Source: Microbacterium keratanolyticum (lineage in GTDB: Bacteria > Actinomycetota > Actinomycetes > Actinomycetales > Microbacteriaceae). From it: a stretch of DNA of 64,000 bases. Location of the stretch: NCBI RefSeq assembly GCF_016907255.1, contig NZ_JAFBBQ010000001.1, positions 1,302,001-1,366,000 on the forward strand. The letters run 5' to 3'. Under the pieces are notes generated by a model, which was not told the DNA's origin, did not search any database, and saw nothing but the letters and a program-made list of their open reading frames with translations. Shown here one piece after another: positions 16,253 to 25,326 of the stretch. Both the position numbers and the translations under genes were made by a program. How positions within the stretch are numbered: position 1 is the stretch's first letter; each line of letters starts with the position of its first letter.

Positions 16253-16633
16253 GTGATCGAAGAAGGCAAAGCGCTCTTCCTCCAGATCGCCGAGCAGATC
16301 GAAGACTCGATCCTCGACGGGTCACTGGCCGAAGAGGCTCAGGCGCCGTCGACGAATGAGCTCGCGGCGTTCTACCACATCAACCCCGCCACCGCAGCCA
16401 AGGGAGTCGCCATGCTCACCGAAAAGGGAGTGCTGTACAAGCGCCGCGGCATCGGAATGTTCGTCGCCGATGGCGCCCGCGATCTTCTCCTCGGCGAACG
16501 CCGCACCGCTTTCGCCGACCGCTACATCGACCCACTGCTCGCCGAGGCCCGCACGATCGGCCTCAGCCCCGCAGACCTCGCCGCGCTCATCCAGGCGCGA
16601 GCGACCGCAGCCCCCGAAGGGACCAACACATGA
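16253..16633 (+). CDS. GntR-family regulator, YtrA subfamily
   Basis: 126-residue small GntR protein: winged helix in residues about 8-80 (LFLQIAEQIEDSILDGS, then STNELAAFYHINPATAAKG) and a short C-terminal dimerisation segment, the YtrA layout. YtrA regulators repress adjacent ABC transporters, often induced by cell-wall-active compounds. GTG start with GCGGGGGA about 5 nt upstream. It overlaps the ATPase gene by four bases. Confidence 0.88.
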   Translation: MIEEGKALFLQIAEQIEDSILDGSLAEEAQAPSTNELAAFYHINPATAAKGVAMLTEKGVLYKRRGIGMFVADGARDLLLGERRTAFADRYIDPLLAEARTIGLSPADLAALIQARATAAPEGTNT

Positions 16634-17526
16634 CCGCCGTCATCGAGGTGAAGAACCTCACGAAGCGCTACAAGGACAAGCGCGCACTCGACAACGTCTC
16701 GCTCACCCTCGAGGGAGGCACCATCTACGGCCTGCTCGGACGCAACGGCGCCGGCAAGACCACGCTCATGTCGATCCTGACCGCGCAGAACTTCGCCTCC
16801 GCCGGCGATGTGAAGGTGTTCGGCGAGCACCCCTATGAGAACGCGCACGTCCTCAACCGCATGTGCTTCGTTCGCGAGAGCCAGAAGTACCCGGATGACG
16901 CGTATCCGCGGCACGCCTTCAAGGCGGCGAGCCTGTTCTTCAAGAACTGGGATCAGGAGTACGCAGAACGCCTCATCGCCGACTTCCAGCTGCCGATGAA
17001 GCAGACCATCAAGAAGCTCTCCCGCGGGCAGCTCTCGGCAGTCGGCGTCATCATCGGCCTCGCGGCACGAGCCGAGATCACCTTCTTCGATGAGCCCTAC
17101 CTCGGGCTCGACGCCGTCGCCCGGCAGATCTTCTATGACCGCCTGATCGAGGACTACGCCGAGCACCCGCGCACGGTCATCCTCTCCTCGCACCTGATCG
17201 ACGAGGTGTCCAACCTCATCGAGCGGGTCATCGTGATCGACCAGGGAGAGATCCTCCTGCACGAGGAGACGGATGCGCTGCGTGACCGCGCAGTGACCGT
17301 CGTGGGCGATGCGACGAAGGTGGATGCCTGGGCCGAAGGCCGCGACATCCTGCACCGCGAGGAGCTCGGACGCGTGGCATCCATCACCGCGCTCGGAAGC
17401 CTGAGCGCAGCCGAACGTGCGGAGATCCACGACAACGGGCTCGACCTCGCGCCCGTCTCCCTGCAGCAGCTGATCGTGCGTCTGACCCAGAAGAACGGCG
17501 CACCCGTGAACGAGGAGGTGCGCTGA
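16630..17526 (+). CDS. ABC transporter ATP-binding protein (YtrB-like)
   Basis: 298-residue ABC ATPase: Walker A GRNGAGKTTL near residue 38, signature LSRGQLSAVGVIIG near 133 and Walker B ITFFDEPYLGLDA near 152, switch His SSHLIDEV near 186. The signature has SRGQ in place of the common SGGQ, and the Walker B is followed by PYLGLDA rather than PTSGLDP, both typical of the YtrB/YtrE group. Shares its stop/start base with the permease. Probably a stress-responsive export system. Confidence 0.88.
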   Translation: MTAVIEVKNLTKRYKDKRALDNVSLTLEGGTIYGLLGRNGAGKTTLMSILTAQNFASAGDVKVFGEHPYENAHVLNRMCFVRESQKYPDDAYPRHAFKAASLFFKNWDQEYAERLIADFQLPMKQTIKKLSRGQLSAVGVIIGLAARAEITFFDEPYLGLDAVARQIFYDRLIEDYAEHPRTVILSSHLIDEVSNLIERVIVIDQGEILLHEETDALRDRAVTVVGDATKVDAWAEGRDILHREELGRVASITALGSLSAAERAEIHDNGLDLAPVSLQQLIVRLTQKNGAPVNEEVR

Positions 17527-18212
17527 TGCGACGCGTACTCAATGTCATCCGCCTGCAGATGATCAACCGGCAGACCTTCATCTGGGTGCCGCTGATCGTG
17601 CTCGCCGGCGCCACCGTGATCTCGGTGCTGATCTACGCCATGATCCCCGTCGACACCCCCAAGTACGGCGGCGGCGGGCAGGCACCGCTCTGGTACTTCT
17701 TCGCGATCGGCATCTCCGCCATGTCGCTGACCTTCCCGTTCTCCCAGGCCATGAGCATCACGCGGCGCGACTTCTTCCTCGGCACCATGCTGACGGCCGT
17801 GCTCGCCAGCGCCTTCATGGGGCTGCTGTTCCTGATCGGCGGCGGCATCGAGATGGTCACGAACGGGTGGGGCGTCAACGGCTACGTCTTCTACCTGCCC
17901 GATCTGTGGCGGGTCGGCTGGTTCGGTGCATGGACGGTCTACTTCACGCTGGCGCTGTTCCTGTTCGTCCTCGGCTTCACCGGCGCGACGATCTACAAGA
18001 GCTGGGGACTGACCGTTCTGACGATCGTCTGGGTCACTCTGGCGCTGATCCTCGTCGGCCTCGTCTTCCTGACGACGCGGCTGAACCTCTGGGAGCAGGT
18101 CTGGCACACGATCGGCGATCTCGGGTCATTCGGTCTCGCGCTGTGGGGCCTCGTCGTCACAGCCGTGTGCATGACGGTGTCGTTCATCGCCTTCCGGCGC
18201 ACGGTGCCGTAG
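17526..18212 (+). CDS. ABC transporter membrane subunit
   Basis: 228-residue hydrophobic protein with six predicted transmembrane segments (about 20-42, 62-82, 90-112, 135-155, 162-182, 195-217). No close family is recognised beyond ABC-2-like permeases found with YtrA/YtrB modules. Its start codon overlaps the ATPase stop (TGATG), so the two are made together. The segment FPFSQAMSITRRDFFLGTML near 72 is characteristic of permeases of this group. Confidence 0.8.
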   Translation: MRRVLNVIRLQMINRQTFIWVPLIVLAGATVISVLIYAMIPVDTPKYGGGGQAPLWYFFAIGISAMSLTFPFSQAMSITRRDFFLGTMLTAVLASAFMGLLFLIGGGIEMVTNGWGVNGYVFYLPDLWRVGWFGAWTVYFTLALFLFVLGFTGATIYKSWGLTVLTIVWVTLALILVGLVFLTTRLNLWEQVWHTIGDLGSFGLALWGLVVTAVCMTVSFIAFRRTVP

Positions 18213-18224
18213 AGACAGAAAAGG

Positions 18225-18258
18225 TGGGGCCCGGCCTGTGATCAGGCCAGGCCCCACT
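18225..18258. terminator. Bidirectional terminator
   Basis: GTGGGGCCCGGCCTG / CAGGCCAGGCCCCAC (one mismatch) around TGAT, between the convergent permease (stop 18212) and DeoR gene (stop 18276). Confidence 0.82.
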
Positions 18259-18275
18259 GCGTCCTGTGGCCGCTA

Positions 18276-19052
18276 CTAGCGTGCGACGACGACCTCGAAC
18301 CCGGCCTCGACGAGCGCGGCCTGGCCATCGGGCGAGATCTCATCGTCGGTGAGCAGCTGCGGAAACAGCTCCGGACCACCGACGGCAGCGAATGCGGAGA
18401 CGCCGACCTTCGTGGAGTCCGCGACGATCGCCGCGTGGCGGGCGCGAGACGCCATCATCCGATTCACGGCCGCCTCGCGCTCATCATGCGTTGTCGCACC
18501 GGAGTCGGCTGCGATGCCATTGACGCCGATGAAGGCGAAGTCCAGGCGGATGCCACTGAGCAGCTGTTCCACGAAAGGGCCGACCAGCTCGTAGCTGCGG
18601 GCGTGGATCACCCCGCCGGTCACGACGACCTTGATGTCGGGACGGGTGGCGAGCTGCGCGGCGATGTTGACCGCGTTCGTCACGACCGTGATGCCTCGCT
18701 CCGAGAGGTCTTCACGCGCGGCGAGGGCTGCGGCGATCGCCGTCGTGGTGGTGCCGCCCGACAGTCCGATGACCGCACCCGGGGGCACCAGTGCTGCGGC
18801 GGCACGAGCGATGTGTTCTTTCGCATCGGCGCGCTGGTGACTCTTGTACCGAATCGGCAGCTCGTAGGCGACGGACTGCGCCACCGCACCGCCGTGCGTG
18901 CGCGTCAGAAGCCGTCGCTCGGCGAGGCTGTCGAGGTCGCGGCGGGTGGTGGCGGCGGATGCCCCGAACTGGTCGACGAGCTCCTCGACCGTGACCTCGC
19001 CCTGGGTGGCGAGAAGATCGAGGATCGCGGCAAGGCGGGCAGCGCGTTTCAT
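18276..19052 (-). CDS. DeoR/GlpR-family transcriptional regulator
   Basis: 258 residues. N-terminal DeoR helix-turn-helix (about 5-55: AAILDLLATQGEVTVEELVD and SAATTRRDLDSLAER) and a C-terminal DeoRC sugar-phosphate sensor (about 75-235) with GLSGGTTTTAIAAAL near 100 and the conserved DFAFIGVNGI near 172. It overlaps the aldolase gene by four bases, the last gene of the five-gene operon. It is likely to repress the operon and the divergent ABC importer until a sugar phosphate accumulates. Confidence 0.9.
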   Translation of the reverse strand: MKRAARLAAILDLLATQGEVTVEELVDQFGASAATTRRDLDSLAERRLLTRTHGGAVAQSVAYELPIRYKSHQRADAKEHIARAAAALVPPGAVIGLSGGTTTTAIAAALAAREDLSERGITVVTNAVNIAAQLATRPDIKVVVTGGVIHARSYELVGPFVEQLLSGIRLDFAFIGVNGIAADSGATTHDEREAAVNRMMASRARHAAIVADSTKVGVSAFAAVGGPELFPQLLTDDEISPDGQAALVEAGFEVVVAR

Positions 19053-19894
19053 GCGGCCTGCGCCAGGGCGAACAGGCGCAGCATCCGCGCCGCCTCGGCG
19101 GCGACAGCGTCGCGGCCGAGCTTCACGTACTTGCGCGAGTCGACGAGGCTCTCGTCGCTCGCGAGCTTCTCGCGGACGGCGCGTGTGAAGAAGCCGTTCA
19201 GGTGCGTGGAGACGTTGATCTTCGTCATGCCTGCGCGCACCGCGTCAGCGATCACCGCATCCGCGACACCGGACGACCCGTGCAGGACGAGCGGCACATC
19301 GAGGGCATCGTGCAGGCGACCGATGAGTTCGATGTCGAGCGAGGCGGAGCGATCGAGCATCGCGTGCGACGATCCGACCGCGACGGCGAGTGCATCGACG
19401 CCCGTCGCGGCCACGAAGGCGACGGCCTCCGCAGGGTCTGTGCGCACGCCCGGCGCGTGGGCGCCGTCCTTGCCGCCGACCTCTCCCAGCTCACCTTCGA
19501 CGAAAACGCCGGCGGCTTTTGCGCGCGCCACCACTTCGGCGGTCAGCGCGACGTTCTCGTCGTAGGGAAGCGCACCCCCGTCGAACATGACCGAGCCGAA
19601 TCCGAGGGTGATGGCCTCGTCGACGAGCTCTACCCGCTCGGCGTGATCGAGGTGCACCGCGACGGGCATCTCTGCGCGGCGGGCGACGGCGAGCGTCGCC
19701 AGCGCGATCGGCTCAAGGCCGCCGTGGTAGTCCGCGCAGTTCTGCGAGATCTGCAGGATGACCGGGAGTTCTGCGAGGGAGGCCGCGGCGACGAGCGCCT
19801 CCGCGGTCTCAAGGTGCAGCACGTTGAATGCGCCGACACCGGTGCCGCGGGCCGCAGCATCGCGGACGAGATCAGCCGCAGAGACGAGAGTCAT
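19049..19894 (-). CDS. Class II fructose/tagatose-bisphosphate aldolase family protein
   Basis: 281-residue zinc-dependent class II aldolase. VAVHLDHAERVELVDEAI near residue 78 supplies a zinc His and Asp, GEVGGKDGAHAPGVRTDPAE near 137 a glycine-rich loop and second ligand region, and LVLHGSSGV near 207 the third His. The best fit is the KbaY/GatY/AgaY tagatose-1,6-bisphosphate type, because a tagatose-6-phosphate-type PfkB kinase and an AgaS-like isomerase lie in the same operon. It would cleave the bisphosphate to glyceraldehyde 3-phosphate and dihydroxyacetone phosphate. Confidence 0.85.
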   Translation of the reverse strand: MTLVSAADLVRDAAARGTGVGAFNVLHLETAEALVAAASLAELPVILQISQNCADYHGGLEPIALATLAVARRAEMPVAVHLDHAERVELVDEAITLGFGSVMFDGGALPYDENVALTAEVVARAKAAGVFVEGELGEVGGKDGAHAPGVRTDPAEAVAFVAATGVDALAVAVGSSHAMLDRSASLDIELIGRLHDALDVPLVLHGSSGVADAVIADAVRAGMTKINVSTHLNGFFTRAVREKLASDESLVDSRKYVKLGRDAVAAEAARMLRLFALAQAA

Positions 19895-20856
19895 CGAGGG
19901 TCCTTCTGTTCGGGAGCGAAGTCGTGCGTCTCGACAAGGAGCGCGTCAGCCAGGGATGGCCAGGAATCGTGAATCTCACCCGCGAGCGGCATGAGCACCG
20001 CCGCGGCCGACCACGCGGTCGCGCGACGCAGGATGGCCTCAGGCTCACGGACGCCCTCAGCCCAGAGCGAGGCGCAGGCGGCCACGGCCGCATCGCCCGC
20101 ACCGGTGGGGTTGCCCGCAAGAGGCGTCTGCAGTCGGGCCTGAACGACAGCATCAGAGGTGACGGCGAGCATCCCGTCGGCGCCCATCGACAGCAGCACG
20201 AGCTCGGCTCCACGACGCAGCAGTTCGGCCGCACCGGCGAGGGGGTCGCTGATACCCGTCGCTTCGGCGAGCTCGGCGGCATTCGGTTTGAGAACGGATG
20301 CGCCCGCATCCGCGGCCTGCAGCAGCGCGGGGCCCGAGGTGTCGACGATCACGGCTGCACCGGCGGCGCGGCCCGCGATGATGAGCGAGGGCAGCAGCTC
20401 CGCAGGAGCGCCGGGAGGCAGGCTGCCCGAGATCACGAGGACAGGGGCGTTCTCACCCGCTTCGGCAGCGTCGACGAGGCTCTCGCCGACAGCATCGAGA
20501 AGCGCACGCCACTCGTCGTTCGACGGATTGATGCCCCGCTCGTTCACGATCGTCGTGTCCCCGAGATGCTCGTCGACGAGGGCGATGCTGCGGCGCGTCT
20601 CTGCGACGACGGGGACGAGCAGGTGCGGCACGCCGCTCGAGCGCAGTTCGAGGGCGAACTCACCACCGGCGGCACCGCCGACCGTCGTGAGAGCTCGCAC
20701 CGTCGCACCCTGCGCGTGCGCGACGCGCGCGACGTTGAGGCCCTTGCCGCCCGCCCGCGCGCGCCCGGTGTCGGCGCGGTGCACCCCACCGGGGACAATC
20801 CGGTCGACGTGCCAGGTGAGATCAAGCGCCGGATTCGGCGTCACGGTGATGATCAT
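19891..20856 (-). CDS. PfkB-family hexose-phosphate kinase (1-phosphofructokinase/tagatose-6-phosphate kinase type)
   Basis: 321-residue ribokinase-fold enzyme of the LacC/FruK group: substrate motif ARAGGKGLNVARVA near residue 34 and the catalytic signature NPTGAGDAAVAA near 248 (base Asp of GAGD). It starts MIITVTPNPALDLTW, typical of the group. It should phosphorylate tagatose 6-phosphate (or fructose 1-phosphate) to the bisphosphate used by the adjacent aldolase. Overlaps by four bases on both sides. Confidence 0.87.
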   Translation of the reverse strand: MIITVTPNPALDLTWHVDRIVPGGVHRADTGRARAGGKGLNVARVAHAQGATVRALTTVGGAAGGEFALELRSSGVPHLLVPVVAETRRSIALVDEHLGDTTIVNERGINPSNDEWRALLDAVGESLVDAAEAGENAPVLVISGSLPPGAPAELLPSLIIAGRAAGAAVIVDTSGPALLQAADAGASVLKPNAAELAEATGISDPLAGAAELLRRGAELVLLSMGADGMLAVTSDAVVQARLQTPLAGNPTGAGDAAVAACASLWAEGVREPEAILRRATAWSAAAVLMPLAGEIHDSWPSLADALLVETHDFAPEQKDPR

Positions 20857-21854
20857 GCGACTTCCCTCGCACGCAGCGCGGCGCCCAGGATTCCGGCGTT
20901 GCCGAGGAGCTCGGCGGGCACGAGCGCGGGGATGCGGTGGAAGCTCAACCGCGCGGCGAGACGACGGTGCAGCTCGTCGAACAGCGCATCTCCTGCCCGC
21001 GAGAGACCTCCGCCGATCACGACGGCCTCCGGTGCGACGACCGCGGTCAGCTGTGCGATCGCGAGGGTCAGCGCGTCGAGCGCTTCGTTCCAGATGCGCG
21101 CTGCGACGTCATCTCCCGCGTTCGCACGGGCGATGACCTCCTTCGCGCCATCCACAACAGCGCCTGTCGCCTCGGTGTAGCGGCGAGCGATGGCTCCGGC
21201 GGATGCCATGGTCTCCAGGCATCCGCGCGCCCCGCAGGGGCATTGCGGCCCTTCCGCGATCGGAGAGTGTCCGATCTCCCCGGCGTAACCGCCTGCCGTG
21301 TACGGTCGCCCACCCACGAGAATCGCCCCGGCGATTCCGGTGCCGATGATGAGCACCACGGCGTTCGAATAGGCGCGTGCGCCGCCGAGGACGTGTTCGG
21401 CCCAACTCGCGGAGCGGACATCGTGGTCGAAGGCGACCGGCAACCCGAACGCTTCGCCGGCAAGGTCGCGCAGCGGCGCATCCTGCCACCCGAGATTGCT
21501 CGCGAACACACCGATCCCGGCATCCGCGTCGACGATTCCGGGGACCACGAGACCGACGGCGCGCGGCACGATCTGCGGATGCTGCTCCTGCAGCTCTGCG
21601 GCGAGGTCGCGCAACCGCGCAACGAGGCGCCCCGGCATGTCTGGTCCCGCAGGAGGCGTCGGCGTGCGCCGCAGCCCGAGGGCCGTGCCGTTCTCGTCGA
21701 AGAGCGCCGATTTGATGTCGGTGCCGCCGACATCAAAGGCGAGCACCGCCGCGCCGCGTCCGATCGATGCGGCGCGGGCGAGCCGGTCGCCCGACGCATC
21801 CTGCACCACATCCGGCACAGCACGGGCCGCGTCGGCGCCCTCAGGGCTGCTCAT
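20853..21854 (-). CDS. ROK-family sugar kinase
   Basis: 333-residue ROK kinase: phosphate loop AFDVGGTDIKSALFDENG near residue 37, catalytic-loop DHDVRS near 145, zinc motif CPCGARGCLETMAS near 214 (CxCGxxGCxE intact). ATG 21854 with GAGAGGA upstream was chosen; a much longer upstream frame overlaps the SIS gene and is not coding. In an operon with an AgaS-like isomerase it probably phosphorylates the ABC-imported sugar, which would replace the PTS step of classical aga or gat pathways. The exact hexose or hexosamine is not visible. Confidence 0.87.
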   Translation of the reverse strand: MSSPEGADAARAVPDVVQDASGDRLARAASIGRGAAVLAFDVGGTDIKSALFDENGTALGLRRTPTPPAGPDMPGRLVARLRDLAAELQEQHPQIVPRAVGLVVPGIVDADAGIGVFASNLGWQDAPLRDLAGEAFGLPVAFDHDVRSASWAEHVLGGARAYSNAVVLIIGTGIAGAILVGGRPYTAGGYAGEIGHSPIAEGPQCPCGARGCLETMASAGAIARRYTEATGAVVDGAKEVIARANAGDDVAARIWNEALDALTLAIAQLTAVVAPEAVVIGGGLSRAGDALFDELHRRLAARLSFHRIPALVPAELLGNAGILGAALRAREVA

Positions 21855-21882
21855 GTCGGATCCTCTCGTCACGTGCGCTCGA

Positions 21883-22779
21883 CTACGCGTCGAGGATAAC
21901 GGCGCGCGTGAGGTTGCGCGGCTGGTCGGGGTCGAGTCCCGCAGCCAGCGAACGGTCGAGAGCAACCTGGTGCAGGCGTGCGAGGTCAGCCATCGGGTCG
22001 ATCGCGTGCTCGACGAAGCGGGCACCTGTCGCCTCGACCTGTCCGCGCAGCCCCTCGGGGGCGGCGCCGAACTGCCAGGTGATGCGACCAGGAGCCGCGA
22101 TCGCGATCGGGCCGTGGCGGTACTCCATCGAGGGGTACGACTCGGTCCACGACTGCGACGACTCGCGCATCTTGAGCGCGGCCTCGTGCGCGAGCCCGAC
22201 CGTCCACCCGCGACCGAGGAAGCTGTACTGCTCCGCCGCGGCGAGGGTCGGATCCACATCGGCGAGCGCCGTGCGAGCGTCGGCGATCGCACCGGTGAGG
22301 TCCTCACCGAGCGACGCGCGGAACAGTGCGAGCGCCGTCGTGGCGAAGCGAGTCTGCACGACCGACTTCTCGTCGGCGAAGGGAAGCAGGACGGCATCGT
22401 CGACCATGTTCACGAGCGGAGACTCCGGATCGCCGATCACGCCGATCGTGTGCACCGAGGAGTCGAGACCCGAGATGAGCTCAAGCACCTCCGAGGTCGT
22501 GCCCGAACGAGTCAGCGCGACGACGGCGTCATAGCCGCGGTTCACGAAGTTCTCGGATGCGGCGAAGGCATCGGTGACACCGAACCCGCCGGACTCGCGC
22601 AGGAAGGCATACGACTGCGCCATGAACCACGATGTGCCGCAGCCGACGACGGCAACGCGCGCGCCCGCCGCCGGGAGGAGCTGCTGCTCAGCACGCATGC
22701 CGAATGCGCGCTCCCAGGTGTCGGGCTGCGAGGCGAGTTCGGCCTGCATGTGAGCGCCGGCGGCGTGTGCGTTCGTCAT
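21883..22779 (-). CDS. SIS-domain sugar isomerase/deaminase (AgaS/FrlB-like)
   Basis: 298 residues with two SIS domains (about 30-150 and 175-290). AVVGCGTSWFMAQSY near residue 43 and VALTRSGTTSEVLELI near 88 form the sugar-phosphate site; SYPSMEYRHGPIA near 213 matches the second-domain motif of GlmS/AgaS proteins. The glutaminase domain of GlmS is absent, so it is an isomerase/deaminase. By context it converts an amino-sugar phosphate (galactosamine 6-phosphate type) or glycated compound to a ketose phosphate. First gene of the catabolic operon; GAGAGG lies 9 nt upstream of ATG. Confidence 0.85.
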   Translation of the reverse strand: MTNAHAAGAHMQAELASQPDTWERAFGMRAEQQLLPAAGARVAVVGCGTSWFMAQSYAFLRESGGFGVTDAFAASENFVNRGYDAVVALTRSGTTSEVLELISGLDSSVHTIGVIGDPESPLVNMVDDAVLLPFADEKSVVQTRFATTALALFRASLGEDLTGAIADARTALADVDPTLAAAEQYSFLGRGWTVGLAHEAALKMRESSQSWTESYPSMEYRHGPIAIAAPGRITWQFGAAPEGLRGQVEATGARFVEHAIDPMADLARLHQVALDRSLAAGLDPDQPRNLTRAVILDA

Positions 22780-23063
22780 CGTCGAAACCTCTCAAGAGTA
22801 AAAGTCACCAAATGTGCACTTTCATGATTGCTTTGCGCACGATTCGATCATAGTATCGCGTCAGTATCAATTCAATGACAAGAACTCTTGATTTGTTCGT
22901 ATGCCGGACAAATAATCAGATGGCTGTCTCTCTCGGTCGCAACGCGGCTACCGAGACGGCGTCGGGCACCCCCGAAGCCAGCCTCGAGATTTGAGTCTGA
23001 ATCACGCACTGTCGCGTGCAGTAGTTGCGACTGTGCACCACCAACACAGTGAGGATGCAACAC
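22780..23063. promoter_or_regulatory. Divergent control region between SIS operon and ABC importer
   Basis: 284 bp, visibly richer in A+T than its flanks, without a credible gene. It holds CTTTCATGATTGCTTTG (22819-22835), resembling the repeated CTTTC-like elements of DeoR-type AgaR operators, and an imperfect dyad TGATTTGTTCG / CCGGACAAATAATCA at about 22888-22918. Both are plausible sites for the DeoR or ROK regulators nearby; neither is proven. Confidence 0.5.
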
Positions 23064-24314
23064 ATGAAGAAGTCCCTGCGGTTTGGCGCTGTCGCCCTCG
23101 CGGCGACCGCCACTCTCACGCTCGCCTCGTGCGGCTTCGGCGGCAACGCCGGCGGCGACTCCGGCGGCGATGCCGGCGGTGCGACGACCATCGACCTGCT
23201 CGTTCCCAGCTACTCCGACCAGACCAAGTCGCTCTGGGAAGGCGTCATCAAGGGCTTCGAGGCCGAGAACTCGGACATCAAGGTCAACCTCGAGGTGCAG
23301 TCGTGGGACAACCTGGAGAAGGTCGTCACCACGAAGGTGCAGGCGGGCGAGGCACCCGACATCTACAACGGCGGCCCCTTCGCCGGCTTCGCCGCCGATG
23401 ACCTGCTCTACAACGTCGAAGAGGTCACGAGCCCCGAGATCTTCGCCGACTTCCAGGAGTCGTTCATCAAGAACGAGCAGCTCGACGGCACGACGTATGC
23501 GCTGCCTCTCATCGCCTCTGCCCGTGCGCTGTTCGTGAACAACGCACTGCTCACCCAGGCGGGCGTCGAAGCACCCACCAACTGGGACGAGCTGCTCGAC
23601 GCGGCGACCAAGGTCTCCGGTCTCGGCGGCGGCATCGCCGGCTACGGCATGCCCCTGGGCTCGGAAGAGGCGCAGGCCGAGGCTGCGGTCTGGATCTGGG
23701 GCGGCGGCGGCACGTTCGGCGACGAGTCCGAGATCACGATCGACATCCCCGAGAACCTTCCGGGTGCCGAGCAGATCAAGAAGATGATCGACGCGGGCGC
23801 CACGCAGGCCGACCCGGGATCCACGCAGCGTTCGCCGCTCATGGACATCTTCATCCAGGGCAAGATCGGCATGCAGGTGGGTCTGCCCCCGACAGTCGGC
23901 CAGATCGCAGAGAACAACCCGGATCTCGACTACTCGATCGTTCCGATTCCCACGAAGGACGGCTCGCCCTTCACGCTCGGCGTCGCCGACCGACTGATGG
24001 CGTTCCAGAACGACGGCGACAAGGCCGAGGCCATCACGAAATTCTTCGACTACTTCTACACGGCAGACGTCTACGTGCCGTGGGTGCAGGCCGAGGGCTT
24101 CCTCCCCGTCACGAAGTCGGGTGCAGAGCAGCTCTCCGGCGAGGAGGCTCTCAAGCCGTTCCTCGACGTGCTGCCGGATGCACAGTTCTACCCGAGCACC
24201 AACGCCAAGTGGTCGGCCGCTGACGGCGCCTTCAAGTCGCTGTTCGGTCAGCTTCAGACGCAGCCTGCTGCGGACGTCCTGAAGCAGATCCAGGCACAGG
24301 TCGACGCGGGCTAA
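23064..24314 (+). CDS. Sugar ABC transporter substrate-binding lipoprotein
   Basis: 416-residue CUT1-type binding protein. Signal peptide MKKSLRFGAVALAATATL then lipobox LASC at about 19-22, Gly-rich linker, and a two-lobed fold with SWDNLEKVVTTKVQAGEAPD near 88 and late conserved segment FLPVTKSGAEQL near 355. ATG 23064 has AGGA 10 nt upstream; an in-frame ATG at 23055 is too close to that site. It delivers a sugar to the two permeases that follow; no ATPase is encoded in the operon, so a shared MsiK-like ATPase is presumably used, the normal actinobacterial arrangement. Confidence 0.9.
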   Translation: MKKSLRFGAVALAATATLTLASCGFGGNAGGDSGGDAGGATTIDLLVPSYSDQTKSLWEGVIKGFEAENSDIKVNLEVQSWDNLEKVVTTKVQAGEAPDIYNGGPFAGFAADDLLYNVEEVTSPEIFADFQESFIKNEQLDGTTYALPLIASARALFVNNALLTQAGVEAPTNWDELLDAATKVSGLGGGIAGYGMPLGSEEAQAEAAVWIWGGGGTFGDESEITIDIPENLPGAEQIKKMIDAGATQADPGSTQRSPLMDIFIQGKIGMQVGLPPTVGQIAENNPDLDYSIVPIPTKDGSPFTLGVADRLMAFQNDGDKAEAITKFFDYFYTADVYVPWVQAEGFLPVTKSGAEQLSGEEALKPFLDVLPDAQFYPSTNAKWSAADGAFKSLFGQLQTQPAADVLKQIQAQVDAG

Positions 24315-24346
24315 AGCTCGCAACGGAAAGGGGTTCGGGTACTTCC

Positions 24347-25324
24347 ATGAGCCAGAGCACACAGTCCTCGAACCTCGCGGGGGCGGCCAGTGGCCGCCCC
24401 CGCTCCCCGGGCTCGGCAGAGTCAGGAGCCTCCCGCGGCAAGCCCGGCGGACGCGATCTCGTCCGGGCGCTCCCGTGGATCGCCCCGGCGCTCGTCCTCA
24501 TCATCGGCGTGGTGCTGTTCCCCGCCGGGGTGATGTTCTACAACTCCACCCGCAAGATCTCGCTCTCGGGTCTCGACAAGGGCTCCGTCGGGTTCGACAA
24601 CTTCGTGACGGTGTTCACCTTCTCGGAGTTCTGGCCGATCTTCGGCCGCACCATCATCTGGGTCGTCTCCGTCGTCGCCTTCACGGTGATCATCTCGCTG
24701 GGCCTCGCGCAGATTCTCAACAAAGCCTTCCCCGGCCGCCAGGTCGTGCGGATGGCCGTGATCATCCCCTGGGCGGCCTCCGTCGTGATGACGACGATGG
24801 TCTTCTACTACGGCCTGGAGCCCTACTTCGGCATCATCAACAAGTTCCTCGTCGACGTCGGGCTCGTCTCGACGCCTGAGGGCTTCGGCTGGACGCGCAA
24901 TCCCGAGACGGCCTTCATCTGGTCGATCGTGATCGCGATCTTCGTCTCGCTGCCGTTCACGACGTACACGATCCTCGCCGGGCTCGCGACGGTCCCCGCC
25001 GACGCGCTCGAGGCGGCGAAGATGGATGGCGCCGGTCCTGTGCGCACCTACTGGACGATCGTGCTTCCGCAACTGCGCGGGGCGCTCAGCGTCGCCGTGC
25101 TCATCAACATCATCAACGTCTTCAACTCGCTGCCGATCTTGAAGGTCATGACCGGATCGATACCGGGCTACGGCGCGGACACGATCATGACGATGATCTT
25201 CAAGTACATCGAGCTGCAGAAGAAGGTCGATGTGGCCAGCGCCCTGTCGGTCGTGGCCTTCCTCATCGTCATCGTGATCGTCGCGGCGTACGTGAAGATC
25301 GTCAAGCCCATGAAGGAGGTCTGA
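24347..25324 (+). CDS. Sugar ABC transporter permease (MalF type)
   Basis: 325 residues: a hydrophilic N-terminus of about 40 residues, then six transmembrane helices, with the cytoplasmic ATPase-docking EAA loop ALEAAKMDGAGPVRTYW near residue 222. First inner-membrane subunit of a CUT1 carbohydrate importer. Ends 2 bp before the second permease. Substrate inferred from neighbours: the sugar handled by the divergent SIS/ROK/PfkB/aldolase operon. Confidence 0.9.
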   Translation: MSQSTQSSNLAGAASGRPRSPGSAESGASRGKPGGRDLVRALPWIAPALVLIIGVVLFPAGVMFYNSTRKISLSGLDKGSVGFDNFVTVFTFSEFWPIFGRTIIWVVSVVAFTVIISLGLAQILNKAFPGRQVVRMAVIIPWAASVVMTTMVFYYGLEPYFGIINKFLVDVGLVSTPEGFGWTRNPETAFIWSIVIAIFVSLPFTTYTILAGLATVPADALEAAKMDGAGPVRTYWTIVLPQLRGALSVAVLINIINVFNSLPILKVMTGSIPGYGADTIMTMIFKYIELQKKVDVASALSVVAFLIVIVIVAAYVKIVKPMKEV

Positions 25325-25326
25325 GC

